Of a DNA stretch of 64,000 nucleotides, positions 26,702-35,214 are shown piece by piece. The DNA comes from Methanoregula sp. (GTDB lineage: Archaea; Halobacteriota; Methanomicrobia; Methanomicrobiales; Methanospirillaceae). How positions within the stretch are numbered: position 1 is the first letter of the stretch; each line of letters begins with the position of its first letter. The notes below the pieces were generated by a model. The model saw nothing but the letters and a program-made list of their open reading frames with translations. It ran no database searches and had not been told where the DNA came from. The position numbers were made by a program, and so were the translations under genes. Location of the stretch: contig NZ_PMZU01000043.1 in NCBI RefSeq assembly GCF_003170075.1, forward strand, positions 1-64,000, in the 5' to 3' direction.

Positions 26702-27628
26702 TTAGATGTAGGGGCTCCGGAGAGCCTTGCCCACACCGAAGGTCTTGCGAGCTTCGAGAGTGTTTTTGTTCTTCGTGATCTTCTCGTTTGCGAGCTTGGT
26801 CACGAGTTCAAGGCCGGGCTTGACCTTTTCGATGGGCTGGGTCTCAAAGACGCCAGCGGCCATTGCATTTGCCCAGACCGAGTCACCGATCTTTGACCTG
26901 ACAAAGACGGTTGACCAGCCATCGGGGCTGCCAACGGAACCGGTGGAGATATCGCCGAGGTTTGCCACGTAGTCGAGGCAGACATGGCAGCCGGGCTGTT
27001 CGTACTTGTGGGTCACCTTGAGCGGCAGCTGAACGACCTGTCCGCGCTTGCCGTAGATCCAGAACTTGCCCTTGCCGATCTCCATCTTCTTGACGGATTC
27101 CATCTTCATCGCCGCGTGGTCTTCCACGAGCTGGAGGATGCTCTGGTACGGGAAGTTCTCCATGCAGAAGATACCGACTGCAAGTGCAACTGCGGCGCCG
27201 ACATCACGGGCACCGATCGGGTAGAGCTGGAGTTTCCGGACTGCCTGCATCTGGCAGGGGGTACCGACGATACCGACCTTGTCCAGACCGAAGCTGCGGG
27301 TTGCCTCCTTGATCATGGAGACGTTCGGGCTGATGTTGTACTTGGTGCCTGCTGCTGCAAGCAGATCAGCCTTGGTACTGACGACTGCCGGGAATGGTCT
27401 CCAGGGCTCAACCATGTCCCAGTTGGTGTTGTCTCTCATGATGAGCGACTGGTGCTTGGCTGCAAATTCCTTGTTTACAGCGACAATTGCGCCGTCAATG
27501 ATACCCGTGTCGAGTGCATATCCGAGAAGGGATGTAACAATGCCGCCGTCCTGGGCGTGCTTGAGAATCTCCTTGTCGGTGCTTCGTGCGGAGACGCATG
27601 CTTTGTATTTACCGAGTTCTGCTCCCAT
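26702..27628 (-). CDS. frhB: Coenzyme F420 hydrogenase subunit beta
   Basis: The FAD- and F420-binding [4Fe-4S] subunit that passes electrons from the hydrogenase core to F420 in the cytoplasm. The frame opens with a GTG at 27643 overlapping the frhG stop (GTGA), but the ATG at 27628 has AAGGTGA six bases upstream and gives the family-typical MGAELGKYKACVSARSTD, so I choose it (308 residues). Visible motifs are AQDGGIVT, AAGTKY, GTPCQMQAVRKLQ, CMENFPY, the Cys-rich CHVCLDYVANLGDIS and GSVGSPDGWSTV. Last gene of frhADGB. Confidence 0.95.
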   Translation of the reverse strand: MGAELGKYKACVSARSTDKEILKHAQDGGIVTSLLGYALDTGIIDGAIVAVNKEFAAKHQSLIMRDNTNWDMVEPWRPFPAVVSTKADLLAAAGTKYNISPNVSMIKEATRSFGLDKVGIVGTPCQMQAVRKLQLYPIGARDVGAAVALAVGIFCMENFPYQSILQLVEDHAAMKMESVKKMEIGKGKFWIYGKRGQVVQLPLKVTHKYEQPGCHVCLDYVANLGDISTGSVGSPDGWSTVFVRSKIGDSVWANAMAAGVFETQPIEKVKPGLELVTKLANEKITKNKNTLEARKTFGVGKALRSPYI

Positions 27629-27639
27629 TTCAATCACCT

Positions 27640-28527
27640 TCACTGGAGTGCCGCCATAATGGCCTCGTTGATCGCCTCATAGTTCTCGACAACATCGAAG
27701 CTGAACCAGCTCCGCGGGCACTGGTTGTAGCACGCACCGCACTTGATGCACAGGTCGCGCTCGCCCTGGGGTTTGCCGTACTCGTGGGTAATTGCATTGA
27801 CCGGGCAGGCTGATGCACAGCTGCCGCATCCCATGCAGAGACCCTGGTTGATGACTTCGGTCATCAGTTCGCAGAAGCAGGCTGTTGTCCCCCTCTGGGC
27901 TGCCATCATCAGCGGCTTGAGGAATGCAGTTGCGAGCTCTTTCTGTTCCTTGGTTCCCTTGAGGAGCAGGTATGCCATGACCGCAACGTTCCTGATCATC
28001 TGGGGAGTTGGAGCGCAGCCGGGGATGTACACATCAACCTTGATAATGTCGCCAATCGGCAGGTACGCTTCATGCTGCGGCTGGTTCTGCTGGCCGCCAC
28101 GGGAGAACCGGGTGATGTTGCCATAGCAGGCGCAGCCGCCAAGGGCGACGACTACCGTTGACTTCTCACGGGTTTCCTTGAGTTCTTCTACTGCGAGTTT
28201 GTCGTTAATACAACATGACCCCTCAACGAACGAGACATCAACCTTCTGGACGTGCCTTACATCTGCAAGGGTCGGCATGTATTTCAGGTCGACATATCTG
28301 TCGAGGAGTGTTAATAATCCGGCATAGTTGTCTGCGAGTGCCACAGTGCAACCGGTACACCCACTTAGGTGCGTGTAACCTAATGTAATCTTATCAGCCA
28401 CAGGCTTAACCTCCTTTTTCGTTTCTGCTGGTTTTGCTGCTACGTCAGCTGATTTTGAGGGAGCCGCAGCTGGTTTTGGCGGTTCCGTGCTGACGTTCTT
28501 CTTGAATACACTTGATAGTAGTCCCAT
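27640..28527 (-). CDS. frhG: Coenzyme F420 hydrogenase subunit gamma
   Basis: Small electron-transfer subunit of the F420-reducing [NiFe] hydrogenase. The conserved part begins near residue 47 with GYTHLSGCTGC, a proximal cluster motif, followed by EGSCC, GGCACYG, PGCAPTPQ and two C-terminal ferredoxin motifs (CMGCGSCASACP and CIKCGACYNQCP). An Ala/Lys/Pro-rich segment of about 45 residues precedes it, as I recall for other FrhG proteins. The ATG at 28527 has AGGAG upstream, but overlaps frhD by 83 bases. A GTG at 28401 with AAGGAGGT is a second possible start. Confidence 0.95.
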   Translation of the reverse strand: MGLLSSVFKKNVSTEPPKPAAAPSKSADVAAKPAETKKEVKPVADKITLGYTHLSGCTGCTVALADNYAGLLTLLDRYVDLKYMPTLADVRHVQKVDVSFVEGSCCINDKLAVEELKETREKSTVVVALGGCACYGNITRFSRGGQQNQPQHEAYLPIGDIIKVDVYIPGCAPTPQMIRNVAVMAYLLLKGTKEQKELATAFLKPLMMAAQRGTTACFCELMTEVINQGLCMGCGSCASACPVNAITHEYGKPQGERDLCIKCGACYNQCPRSWFSFDVVENYEAINEAIMAALQ

Positions 28528-29002
28528 AATCCACTCCTATAGTTTCCAGTATCACCCGGATAGTCTTCGGGATCGCTTTCTGGACTTCTTCCGAAAGCCC
28601 TATCTCAAATTCCGGGGATGTAACCCGCGCCGGCTGGCATCCGATGACCGTAATTTCGATCTGGTCCTTGATACGCTGCAGCGGTTCGGCGAGGTCCCAC
28701 GAGTGGGCGTCGCGATACGACCCCGGGGGGAGATCCTCGACCCGGAGCTTGGTAATCGATCCCGGCTCCGCGCCATAGTCAGCGATATCAACGATCACGA
28801 GTTTTTTCGTCACTTCCGGGTCGAGCAGTGTAAAAATAAAGTGCGGACCGCCAAGGCCTGCATCTACTATCAGTACATTGTCGGGAAGTGAAAGTTTCTC
28901 CATCTCTTCAATTACTGCCGGGCCAAAGCCGTCATCGGCAAACAGGGGGTTTCCACACCCTGCGACCACGATCTCCGGATACAGCATGGTGGGGTTACTC
29001 AC
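28445..29002 (-). CDS. frhD: F420 hydrogenase maturation protease
   Basis: HybD-family endopeptidase that trims the C-terminus of FrhA after nickel insertion. The 185-residue frame starts at a GTG overlapping the frhA stop (GTGA); the ATG at 28987 is an alternative. It has GCGNPLFADDGFGP with the Ni-sensing Asp, VDAGLGG, DIADYGAEPG and a conserved His near the middle (DAHSWD). The last 25 or so residues run beyond the usual end, inside the frhG overlap. It belongs between frhA and frhG as in other frhADGB operons. Confidence 0.92.
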   Translation of the reverse strand: MSNPTMLYPEIVVAGCGNPLFADDGFGPAVIEEMEKLSLPDNVLIVDAGLGGPHFIFTLLDPEVTKKLVIVDIADYGAEPGSITKLRVEDLPPGSYRDAHSWDLAEPLQRIKDQIEITVIGCQPARVTSPEFEIGLSEEVQKAIPKTIRVILETIGVDYGTTIKCIQEERQHGTAKTSCGSLKIS

Positions 29003-30366
29003 TGGATGAGCTTCTGAGCCACTAACTTGTTGTCCTCATCAACGACGATCATGTGGGTTGCACATGATACACAGGGGTCGTACCCGCGCATGATGACTTC
29101 GGCAAGCTGCCAGGGTGCACCGGTGAGTGCAGCGCTGCAGGTTGCAAAGTTCCAGGTTGTCGGAACGAGCATACTGAAGTACTGGACCTTCCAGTCCTTG
29201 ACCCGTGTAATATGGACATCGGTCCCGCGGGGCGCCTCGTTGGATGCCCAGCCGAGAGAGCCGTCACCGTCAGGGATATAGTCTGCAACGACTTTGCCGT
29301 CCGGGTTGAGTGCATCGATGCAGTCGATCATCTCGTACAGGCTGTCGGTGTACTCCATCTCACGGGCAATGTTCTGGCCGACCGTGCCTTTCTCGTCATA
29401 GTTTTTGTAGGTGACGAGACGTGCACGCGGGCCGACTTCGACGGGCTGGCCGTCATACATCGGGATGCCTGTGCAGGCTTCCATCTGCGGGTTGACCTTG
29501 GTGCCGAGCTTGGTGGTTCCGCCAACGGGGTACCGGGGCTCTTCGAGCGAGACTTCCATCTCACCCATGTACCAGTCCCATGGCCGGACTTCCTTGAACC
29601 GGTCAATGTCCCAGGTGGGGCATTCGTCCAGGCTCGAGCTGCCATAGAACGCATCGGTTGCCAAATAGCCCTGGTTGTGGTACCCGAGGGTCTTGGGCAG
29701 AGCGACCTTCATGCCGCCGACGGTAACAGACTCCCGCGCCTGATAGTTCCTGAGGACAGCGATCATGAAGTCCATCTGCGCCTTCGCGAGGACAAGTCCT
29801 TCCTTCGCGAGGTCGTACATCTTGGTCTTGGCCTGCTCGGAGCAGTTCCGGTACATACCACCGACCCGGGTGTTTCTCGGGTGGATGCAGTCGCCACCGG
29901 CGATCTGGCCAACAGTCTGGCCGATCTCACGAAGGCGCTGGATGCGCTTCGCAACGGTGCGCACCGGCTCTTCTGCCGTGAACGGGTTGATCATTACCTC
30001 GGTGCCTGGGATATACAGGTCGGGCAGGATCAGGATGTCGTGCAGTGCAATGCTGTGCAGCCGGTTTGCGAGCTGCAGGATGTGACGGAGCATCTTTGCG
30101 TCCTTCGGGATCTCGCACTTGATGGATGCTTCCATCGCTTCAGTAGCCGCAAGGTTGTGGGCAATCGGACAGATACCACAGACACGGGATGCGATCTTCG
30201 GCACCTGTTCGGGGGTCTTGCCAACGGCAAGCTTCTCGACGCCCCTCACCGGGGTAATGGAACACCAGTTACCCGTCTCGATGATACCCTGATCGTTGAC
30301 CTTCAGGACCAGTTTGGAGTGTCCTTCATGTCTTGTGGTTGGGGAAATCTCTACAACTTTCGACAA
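28999..30366 (-). CDS. frhA: Coenzyme F420 hydrogenase subunit alpha
   Basis: Catalytic large subunit with the [NiFe] centre; oxidises hydrogen for F420 reduction. It has 455 residues. N-terminal Ni ligands lie in RVCGIC (Cys63, Cys66) and C-terminal ones in DPCVSCATH (Cys432, Cys435). Cleavage by FrhD would be expected after His438, removing 17 residues. The start is a TTG at 30366: it gives MSKVVEISPTTRHEGH, collinear with known FrhA N-termini, and TGAGG lies eight bases upstream; no ATG is available near. First gene of the operon, preceded by a long leader with three palindromes. Confidence 0.95.
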   Translation of the reverse strand: MSKVVEISPTTRHEGHSKLVLKVNDQGIIETGNWCSITPVRGVEKLAVGKTPEQVPKIASRVCGICPIAHNLAATEAMEASIKCEIPKDAKMLRHILQLANRLHSIALHDILILPDLYIPGTEVMINPFTAEEPVRTVAKRIQRLREIGQTVGQIAGGDCIHPRNTRVGGMYRNCSEQAKTKMYDLAKEGLVLAKAQMDFMIAVLRNYQARESVTVGGMKVALPKTLGYHNQGYLATDAFYGSSSLDECPTWDIDRFKEVRPWDWYMGEMEVSLEEPRYPVGGTTKLGTKVNPQMEACTGIPMYDGQPVEVGPRARLVTYKNYDEKGTVGQNIAREMEYTDSLYEMIDCIDALNPDGKVVADYIPDGDGSLGWASNEAPRGTDVHITRVKDWKVQYFSMLVPTTWNFATCSAALTGAPWQLAEVIMRGYDPCVSCATHMIVVDEDNKLVAQKLIQ

Positions 30367-30398
30367 TATTATCGCCTCATTAGAATGTTGAGTTGTTC

Positions 30399-30464
30399 GT
30401 AACGCGTTACAAAAATTACTCTATACTCTCTCATCTCTAGAGATAATTGACCGTACAAAGTACG
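30399..30464 (-). promoter_or_regulatory. Cluster of three palindromes in the frhA leader
   Basis: Perfect palindromes GTAACGCGTTAC (30399-30410) and ATCTCTAGAGAT (30433-30444), and the inverted repeat CGTAC-AAA-GTACG (30452-30464), lie between the putative promoter and frhA. The last would coincide with the expected transcription start. They are plausible operators, though the three sequences are not alike. Confidence 0.45.
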
Positions 30465-30488
30465 TTCAACACTATCTTCTACTGACCC

Positions 30489-30496
30489 TTTTATAA
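30489..30496 (-). promoter_or_regulatory. Putative TATA box of frhADGB
   Basis: Read on the minus strand, TTATAAAA follows an AACG that could be part of a BRE. The start expected about 25 bp downstream is near 30465, giving a leader of about 100 bases before the TTG start of frhA. Confidence 0.5.
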
Positions 30497-30668
30497 CGTT
30501 TATTGTTTTATCTTCCCAATGCCAAAATCAGGAATATGCGCGAGAATCGGCCATTAAACTAAAAACGGTGTAAAAAATACCGTTCTTTTCCGGCCGCGCC
30601 AGCGGGCTGGAAAAAAACTACAATTCCTTTATATTAACGATCCATTATTATATCCGGTTTTTTATCAT

Positions 30669-31649
30669 TTAATCCCATGATTTCCTGTCGCCATTGAGCT
30701 CGTCCAGCAGTTCTGCGAGCGTAGCTCTCCGTTCGGCGTACGCGTCATGCTGGTGGATGCTTTCTTCATTGGTCTGCTTGATGGTAACCACGGCATCGCC
30801 CGGAAGATAGTCAAATCCGGTCAGGACTTTTTTGGCCATCTCCCGTACGCAGTCTTCCACAAACCTCGGATTTTTATGCGCGGCAAGTACCACCGCACTT
30901 TCATCGCCGCGCTTGAGGAGCTCGTAGATACCTGCGCTCATGGACTCCTTGATGATCCGGATAATCTTTTCAAGGTCGACATGCTCGTCGTCATCGGTCT
31001 CGATACAGAGGAAGCCCCGGCCCCGCTGGTTGTGGGTGGCCATCGGGACTTCGGCAAAGAATGCGTCGATGGTCTTCTGGTCAACCCCGAGCCCTTCAAG
31101 GACGTTGTTTGCCCGCTCTTTCATGATGTTCTGGGCACAGGGACACGCGGTCATGCCCGTGACTTCGGCACCGATGCTTTTCCGCACCATCGGTTCGCGG
31201 AAGGTTCTTTTTGCAATCGCCCGCGCGTGCACCTTGACGACTTCATGGCAGGTTGTGTGGCTCACGGGTGTCTCGCGTTTGACCATGAATTCGCTGCGCA
31301 TGAGTACCTCCGTGCGATCGGCGTACTCGTGACGGTCGAGCAGTTTGCGTGCCACCGCGCTGCAGAGGTTCTCGATCTCGCTGACCTTGCCATCGATCGC
31401 CTGCTGGAGCACTTCATCGATCACCTCAAAGTTCCGGGACAGGTTAGCACCTTTCAGGCTGCCGGGCAGGTCCACGTAGACATCGAAGTTCGAGATAAAT
31501 ATCATCGGCCTTTTATCTGGGCGGGAGACTTCCACAAGTTTTTTTACATTTTTTACCCCGACCCGGGTAAGGTTGATCCTGACATCGGGCGATGTTGCCT
31601 GGACATCGGGCAGTTTCCCGCTGAACGGCTGATCCGGGGCGTTGTCCAC
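30669..31649 (-). CDS. mptA: GTP cyclohydrolase MptA
   Basis: Fe(II)-dependent GTP cyclohydrolase of the FolE2/COG1469 family. It opens tetrahydromethanopterin synthesis by forming 7,8-dihydro-neopterin 2',3'-cyclic phosphate. The 326-residue frame begins with a GTG at 31649, and the family-like sequence LPDVQ...INLTRVGVKNVKKLVEV begins within the first 15 residues. Motifs include NFDVYVDLPGSLKGANLSRN, EVTGMTACPCAQ (with a conserved Cys-Pro-Cys), MATHNQRG and VLAAHKNPRFVED. Divergent from ilvC. Confidence 0.92.
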   Translation of the reverse strand: MDNAPDQPFSGKLPDVQATSPDVRINLTRVGVKNVKKLVEVSRPDKRPMIFISNFDVYVDLPGSLKGANLSRNFEVIDEVLQQAIDGKVSEIENLCSAVARKLLDRHEYADRTEVLMRSEFMVKRETPVSHTTCHEVVKVHARAIAKRTFREPMVRKSIGAEVTGMTACPCAQNIMKERANNVLEGLGVDQKTIDAFFAEVPMATHNQRGRGFLCIETDDDEHVDLEKIIRIIKESMSAGIYELLKRGDESAVVLAAHKNPRFVEDCVREMAKKVLTGFDYLPGDAVVTIKQTNEESIHQHDAYAERRATLAELLDELNGDRKSWD

Positions 31650-31759
31650 TGCTGCGTCTTTAATAAGTCATCGCATCCATGCTGATTTTCGAATGTTCTT
31701 CTTTAGTTTTTCCATATAATATTTATGTGCATTGTTGCTGATATCAAAGGGATTAGCAT

Positions 31760-32749
31760 ATGATGAAGAAATACTATGAATCCGATGCCGATCTCTCGGT
31801 GCTGAAGGGCAAGAAGATCGCGGTGATGGGATACGGTTCCCAGGGGCGCGGACAGTCCCTGAACCTGCGTGACAGCGGACTTGATGTGATCATCGGCCTG
31901 CGCAAGGGAAAGAGCTGGGACGCCGCGACAAAAGACGGCATGACCGTTCTCTCCGTTCCTGAAGCGGCAAAGAAGGCAGACATTATCCAGATCCTCCTGC
32001 CCGATGAACTTCAGGCATCAGTCTACAAAAGCGAGATTATGCCGCACCTCTCCGAGAACAAGACATTGATGTTCTCCCATGGGTTCAACATCCACTTCGG
32101 CCAGATCGTGCCGCCAACAAATATCGATGTCATCATGGTGGCGCCAAAGGGGCCCGGCTTCATGGTGCGCCGGCAGTACGAGGAGGGCAAGGGAGTTCCC
32201 GCGCTTATTGCCGTCCAGCAGGATCACTCGGGCAAAGCCCACAAGACCGCGCTCGCGTATGCAAAGGGTATCGGCGCGACGCGTGCCGTCGTCCTTGAAA
32301 CCACCTTCCGCGAGGAGACCGAGACCGATCTTTTCGGTGAACAGGCAGTCCTTTGCGGGGGAGCGTCCTCGCTTATCAAGGCAGGGTTTGAGACGCTCGT
32401 GAATGCCGGCTATGCGCCCGAGATGGCATACCTCGAGGTCTGCCACGAACTTAAGCTGATCGTTGACCTGATCTACGAAGGCGGTCTTACGAACATGCGC
32501 CAGTATGTGAGCAACACGGCGCAGTACGGGGATCTGACAAGAGGCCCCCGGGTGATCGGGCCTGAAGCCTATGAGGCGATGGAGGAGATCCTTGGCGAGA
32601 TCCAGAGCGGCGAGTTCGCAAAGGAATGGATGCTCGAAAATATGGTCAACCGCCCGGTCTTCAACGCGCTCACGAAGGCTGACGAGGAGCACCTCCTTGA
32701 AGAGACCGGTAAGGAAGTACGGGCCATGATGCCCCAGTTCAGAAGATAA
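31760..32749 (+). CDS. ilvC: Ketol-acid reductoisomerase
   Basis: NADPH/Mg-dependent isomeroreductase of branched-chain amino acid synthesis, class I length (329 residues). The Rossmann motif is [17 protein letters not shown]. Active-site segments include [39 protein letters not shown] and [17 protein letters not shown]. Two adjacent ATG codons open the frame, with AAGGGATT just upstream and ATATAATATTTATG about 45 bp upstream as a promoter. Other ilv genes are not in the window. Confidence 0.95.
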   Translation: MMKKYYESDADLSVLKGKKIAVMGYGSQGRGQSLNLRDSGLDVIIGLRKGKSWDAATKDGMTVLSVPEAAKKADIIQILLPDELQASVYKSEIMPHLSENKTLMFSHGFNIHFGQIVPPTNIDVIMVAPKGPGFMVRRQYEEGKGVPALIAVQQDHSGKAHKTALAYAKGIGATRAVVLETTFREETETDLFGEQAVLCGGASSLIKAGFETLVNAGYAPEMAYLEVCHELKLIVDLIYEGGLTNMRQYVSNTAQYGDLTRGPRVIGPEAYEAMEEILGEIQSGEFAKEWMLENMVNRPVFNALTKADEEHLLEETGKEVRAMMPQFRR

Positions 32750-32853
32750 CAATACCCGTTTTTTATACCTTTTTTTAATCTGGTTCCGGTCAACGTTTGC
32801 GTATTCCATTCACGTGTGAAACTTTTTTGGGCAGGAGGTACGTTCTATTCTGT

Positions 32854-33345
32854 ATGAAGATCTGCATCATCTATCATTCCGAAACGGGAAACACCCGGCA
32901 CATTGCACAGCATATTGCATCTGCCACTGTTGACAGTCACCTTGTGGAAGTGACCGATACTGCACAGCACTCCTCGCTGACGCGGTTTCTTATGCAGTGC
33001 AAAGCGGCAATGAGTGAGGATAAAACGACGATCGAGCCATCTCATCTGGACGTAAAGGAGTACGATCTTCTTGTGTTCGGCTCGCCGGTCTGGGCGTTCA
33101 GGCCGACGCCGGCCATCCATACAATCATCGATACCCTGACCGGTTGTGAGAATAAGCGGGCAGTTGCGTTTGTCACCTGCGGCGGCCGGCCCGGCCAGAG
33201 CAAGGAAGTATTCAAAAAATGGATCGAGAGCCGGGGTATGAAATTTATGGGATTTACATCGATAGACCAGAAGGATATCGAGGACGATGCAAAGAACGCC
33301 GGGGTTGTTGCATTTGTGTCGGCAGCCGCACCAAAACTGGTGTGA
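32854..33345 (+). CDS. Flavodoxin-family protein
   Basis: A 163-residue FMN-binding flavodoxin-like protein. The start at ATG 32854 places KICIIYHSETGNTRHIA, the phosphate-binding loop, at the N-terminus; AGGAGGT lies about 13 bases upstream. FGSPVWAFRPTPA and TCGGRPGQSKEVFKK correspond to the two isoalloxazine-binding loops. It is likely an electron carrier or small oxidoreductase in the cytoplasm. It stands alone 100 bp after ilvC. Partner unknown. Confidence 0.85.
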   Translation: MKICIIYHSETGNTRHIAQHIASATVDSHLVEVTDTAQHSSLTRFLMQCKAAMSEDKTTIEPSHLDVKEYDLLVFGSPVWAFRPTPAIHTIIDTLTGCENKRAVAFVTCGGRPGQSKEVFKKWIESRGMKFMGFTSIDQKDIEDDAKNAGVVAFVSAAAPKLV

Positions 33346-33522
33346 TCTTCCGGGGGGACATTCTTGATCGGTCAGTGAGACCGTTCGCTCAAGTCCTTTT
33401 TTTGTGATCTCTTTTATGTCTCCCGGTATGCCGTCAATTGTGTACCTTTTTTCACCGGGCAGATCAGGATCCGGTGCTTGAGAAAGACTTTTGCACCTAT
33501 GCAGCCCTTATAGTATACACGT

Positions 33523-34137
33523 ATGACGGACTCTTATGATGATCTCTTAAAAAAGGCCTATTCCCATATATCGGAAAAAACCGCCTCCTCTGAACGTTTT
33601 GTAGTCCCCGAGGCAAAGGCATACATTGAGGGTAAGACCACTATCCTTGAAAATTTTGCCGAGATTGCCGACAAAGTCCGTCGCGACAAGGATCACCTGA
33701 TGAAGTACATCCTCGGGGAGCTGGGAACGTCGGGAAAGATCGATGGCACCCGTGCGATTTTCAATGGGAAATTCGAGATCTCGCTGTTCCGGATGATCAT
33801 CAAGAGTTATGTCGACGATTACGTGATCTGTTCCGAGTGCGGTAAGCCTGACACGCGTCTCGTCAAGGATGACCGGATTCTCACCCTCCGCTGCGATGCC
33901 TGCGGAGGTCACCGTCCGGTCAGGAAGCGCAAGGTGAGAACCGAACCTGTCTCGGAGAACCTTGAAGAGGGACAGGTTATAGATGTTGAGATCCAGTCGC
34001 TTTCAAAGCGTGGCGACGGGGTCGTGAAGATGGGCCGCTACATCATGTACGTGGCAAACGCGAAACCCGGCCAGAGCGTGAAGATCAAGATCTCGCGGAT
34101 CTCCGGATCGATTGTCTTTACCGAACGGGCTGAATAA
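33523..34137 (+). CDS. eif2b: Translation initiation factor aIF2-beta fused to a TRAM domain
   Basis: The beta subunit of archaeal initiation factor 2, which assists initiator tRNA delivery. Residues 1-140 are the usual aIF2-beta, including [17 protein letters not shown] and a C4 zinc finger ([11 protein letters not shown]...LRCDACGG). The last 60 residues ([38 protein letters not shown]) form a TRAM RNA-binding domain, giving 204 residues instead of about 140. A TATA-like CTTATAGTATA lies close before the ATG, so the leader is very short. Confidence 0.93.
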   Translation: MTDSYDDLLKKAYSHISEKTASSERFVVPEAKAYIEGKTTILENFAEIADKVRRDKDHLMKYILGELGTSGKIDGTRAIFNGKFEISLFRMIIKSYVDDYVICSECGKPDTRLVKDDRILTLRCDACGGHRPVRKRKVRTEPVSENLEEGQVIDVEIQSLSKRGDGVVKMGRYIMYVANAKPGQSVKIKISRISGSIVFTERAE

Positions 34138-34757
34138 ATCAGGATCGACCGGGGCATTCGGGCGGCGTGGGGAAGGCCGGGTGATTCCCTACACCCCCGC
34201 CAATACCCTCGCCCAATCCGGGCTCAATCCAGGTTCCGATTGCCCTTTGATCACCCCAAAAGAAGCCCGTATCGGGCTCCGTTTCAAAATACCCCCAAAT
34301 CGGTCTTATTTTGCCAAACGGACAAATTATAACAACCTCATATTGCGATTTTAAGGCCCGAAACAAGGTCCGGATGGGTATTCTGTTGATGAAAGAAATA
34401 ATGGCCGTTACAAGGCCACTATAAAGCGGCGAGGGGCATTATATGGGGTTCAATTTGGGCCTTATCTGGCAAACAGGGTAAATATAAGGCCGCATTTTCG
34501 GCCGGATCAAAACAGGCGGTTTTACGGCTGTTTTACGGGAGCAATCAAGATCTCGCGGACGCTCCAATCGTATGCAATGTTCAGGAGCGGTACTGAATTT
34601 TTCTGATTTCCTCCTCCATCTTACCGGTCGAAATTTTTCCATGCTCCCCAAGACTATCCCGGAGCTGGTCTTTTATCCGCCCCGGGGGATGGAACGATTT
34701 TCTTAAGATGAAACTGTCATTATTCCGCAGATGTTTCTTAATCCTTGCACATGGTCT
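34138..34757. other. Long intergenic region with diverged direct repeats
   Basis: 620 bp with no gene I can support. Two imperfect copies of a block lie about 155 bp apart (near 34295 and 34451): a CGGTCTTATTTTGCCAAACGG-like core, then an A/T run and a GGCC-rich tail. Several short GGCC...GGCC hairpins occur near 34400-34505. An RNA gene is possible but I cannot name one. Confidence 0.35.
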
Positions 34758-35162
34758 TCAAATTAAAATTGTACCATGATCATCCGGATGAGCGCCTTGC
34801 TGCGAAGTAGCTCCGTTACCGGTATTGCCTCTCACTGATATGGTTGCGCATTCCGGCCCCATCTCCCGTTGTTTGCCGGGCAGGTCTTCCCTGCGGGAAT
34901 GTTTACATTTAATGAGATACCGGCATTTCGGGGGATCCGAAGGTCCGGCCCCTTTCACTTGCTCGATCTTGAGCACCCTGTAGGAAAACCGGCCGAACGT
35001 GCCAAATTCCAGCCGGCGCAGGAATCCGGAAACGGTGTTGCACTGGTACCGTGTCAGGCCGAAGCGGTCACGGAGTTCCTGTACCGTGATCCAATGCTCC
35101 TCCGCGTCCTGTTCCTGCATGAACTGCTCCAGCAGTTCCGGCATCCCGGGATATTTTCTCAT
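34758..35162 (-). CDS. Small HTH-like protein P1, paralogue of P2
   Basis: A 134-residue protein of unknown family. Residues 1-70 match the protein at 39341: LLEQFMQE, HWITVQELRDRF, then an SGFLRR and a YRVLKIE segment. The pattern of short helices followed by beta strands suggests a winged-helix fold. The C-terminal 45 residues are unique and probably unstructured. It is the last gene of the leftward unit DUF5320-like/atwA/mrp/P1, 52 bp after mrp. A regulator or adaptor role is only inference. Confidence 0.65.
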   Translation of the reverse strand: MRKYPGMPELLEQFMQEQDAEEHWITVQELRDRFGLTRYQCNTVSGFLRRLEFGTFGRFSYRVLKIEQVKGAGPSDPPKCRYLIKCKHSRREDLPGKQREMGPECATISVRGNTGNGATSQQGAHPDDHGTILI

Positions 35163-35214
35163 AGTAGTTTTGGATCTTCTGTATGACCGGCTCTGATCTC
35201 AAGTGGCCATCTCA

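Noticed and set aside
29212-30402. 396-codon plus-strand frame opposite frhA
   Set aside because: It is the antisense shadow of a well-supported hydrogenase gene, has no family motifs and crosses the frhA start region.
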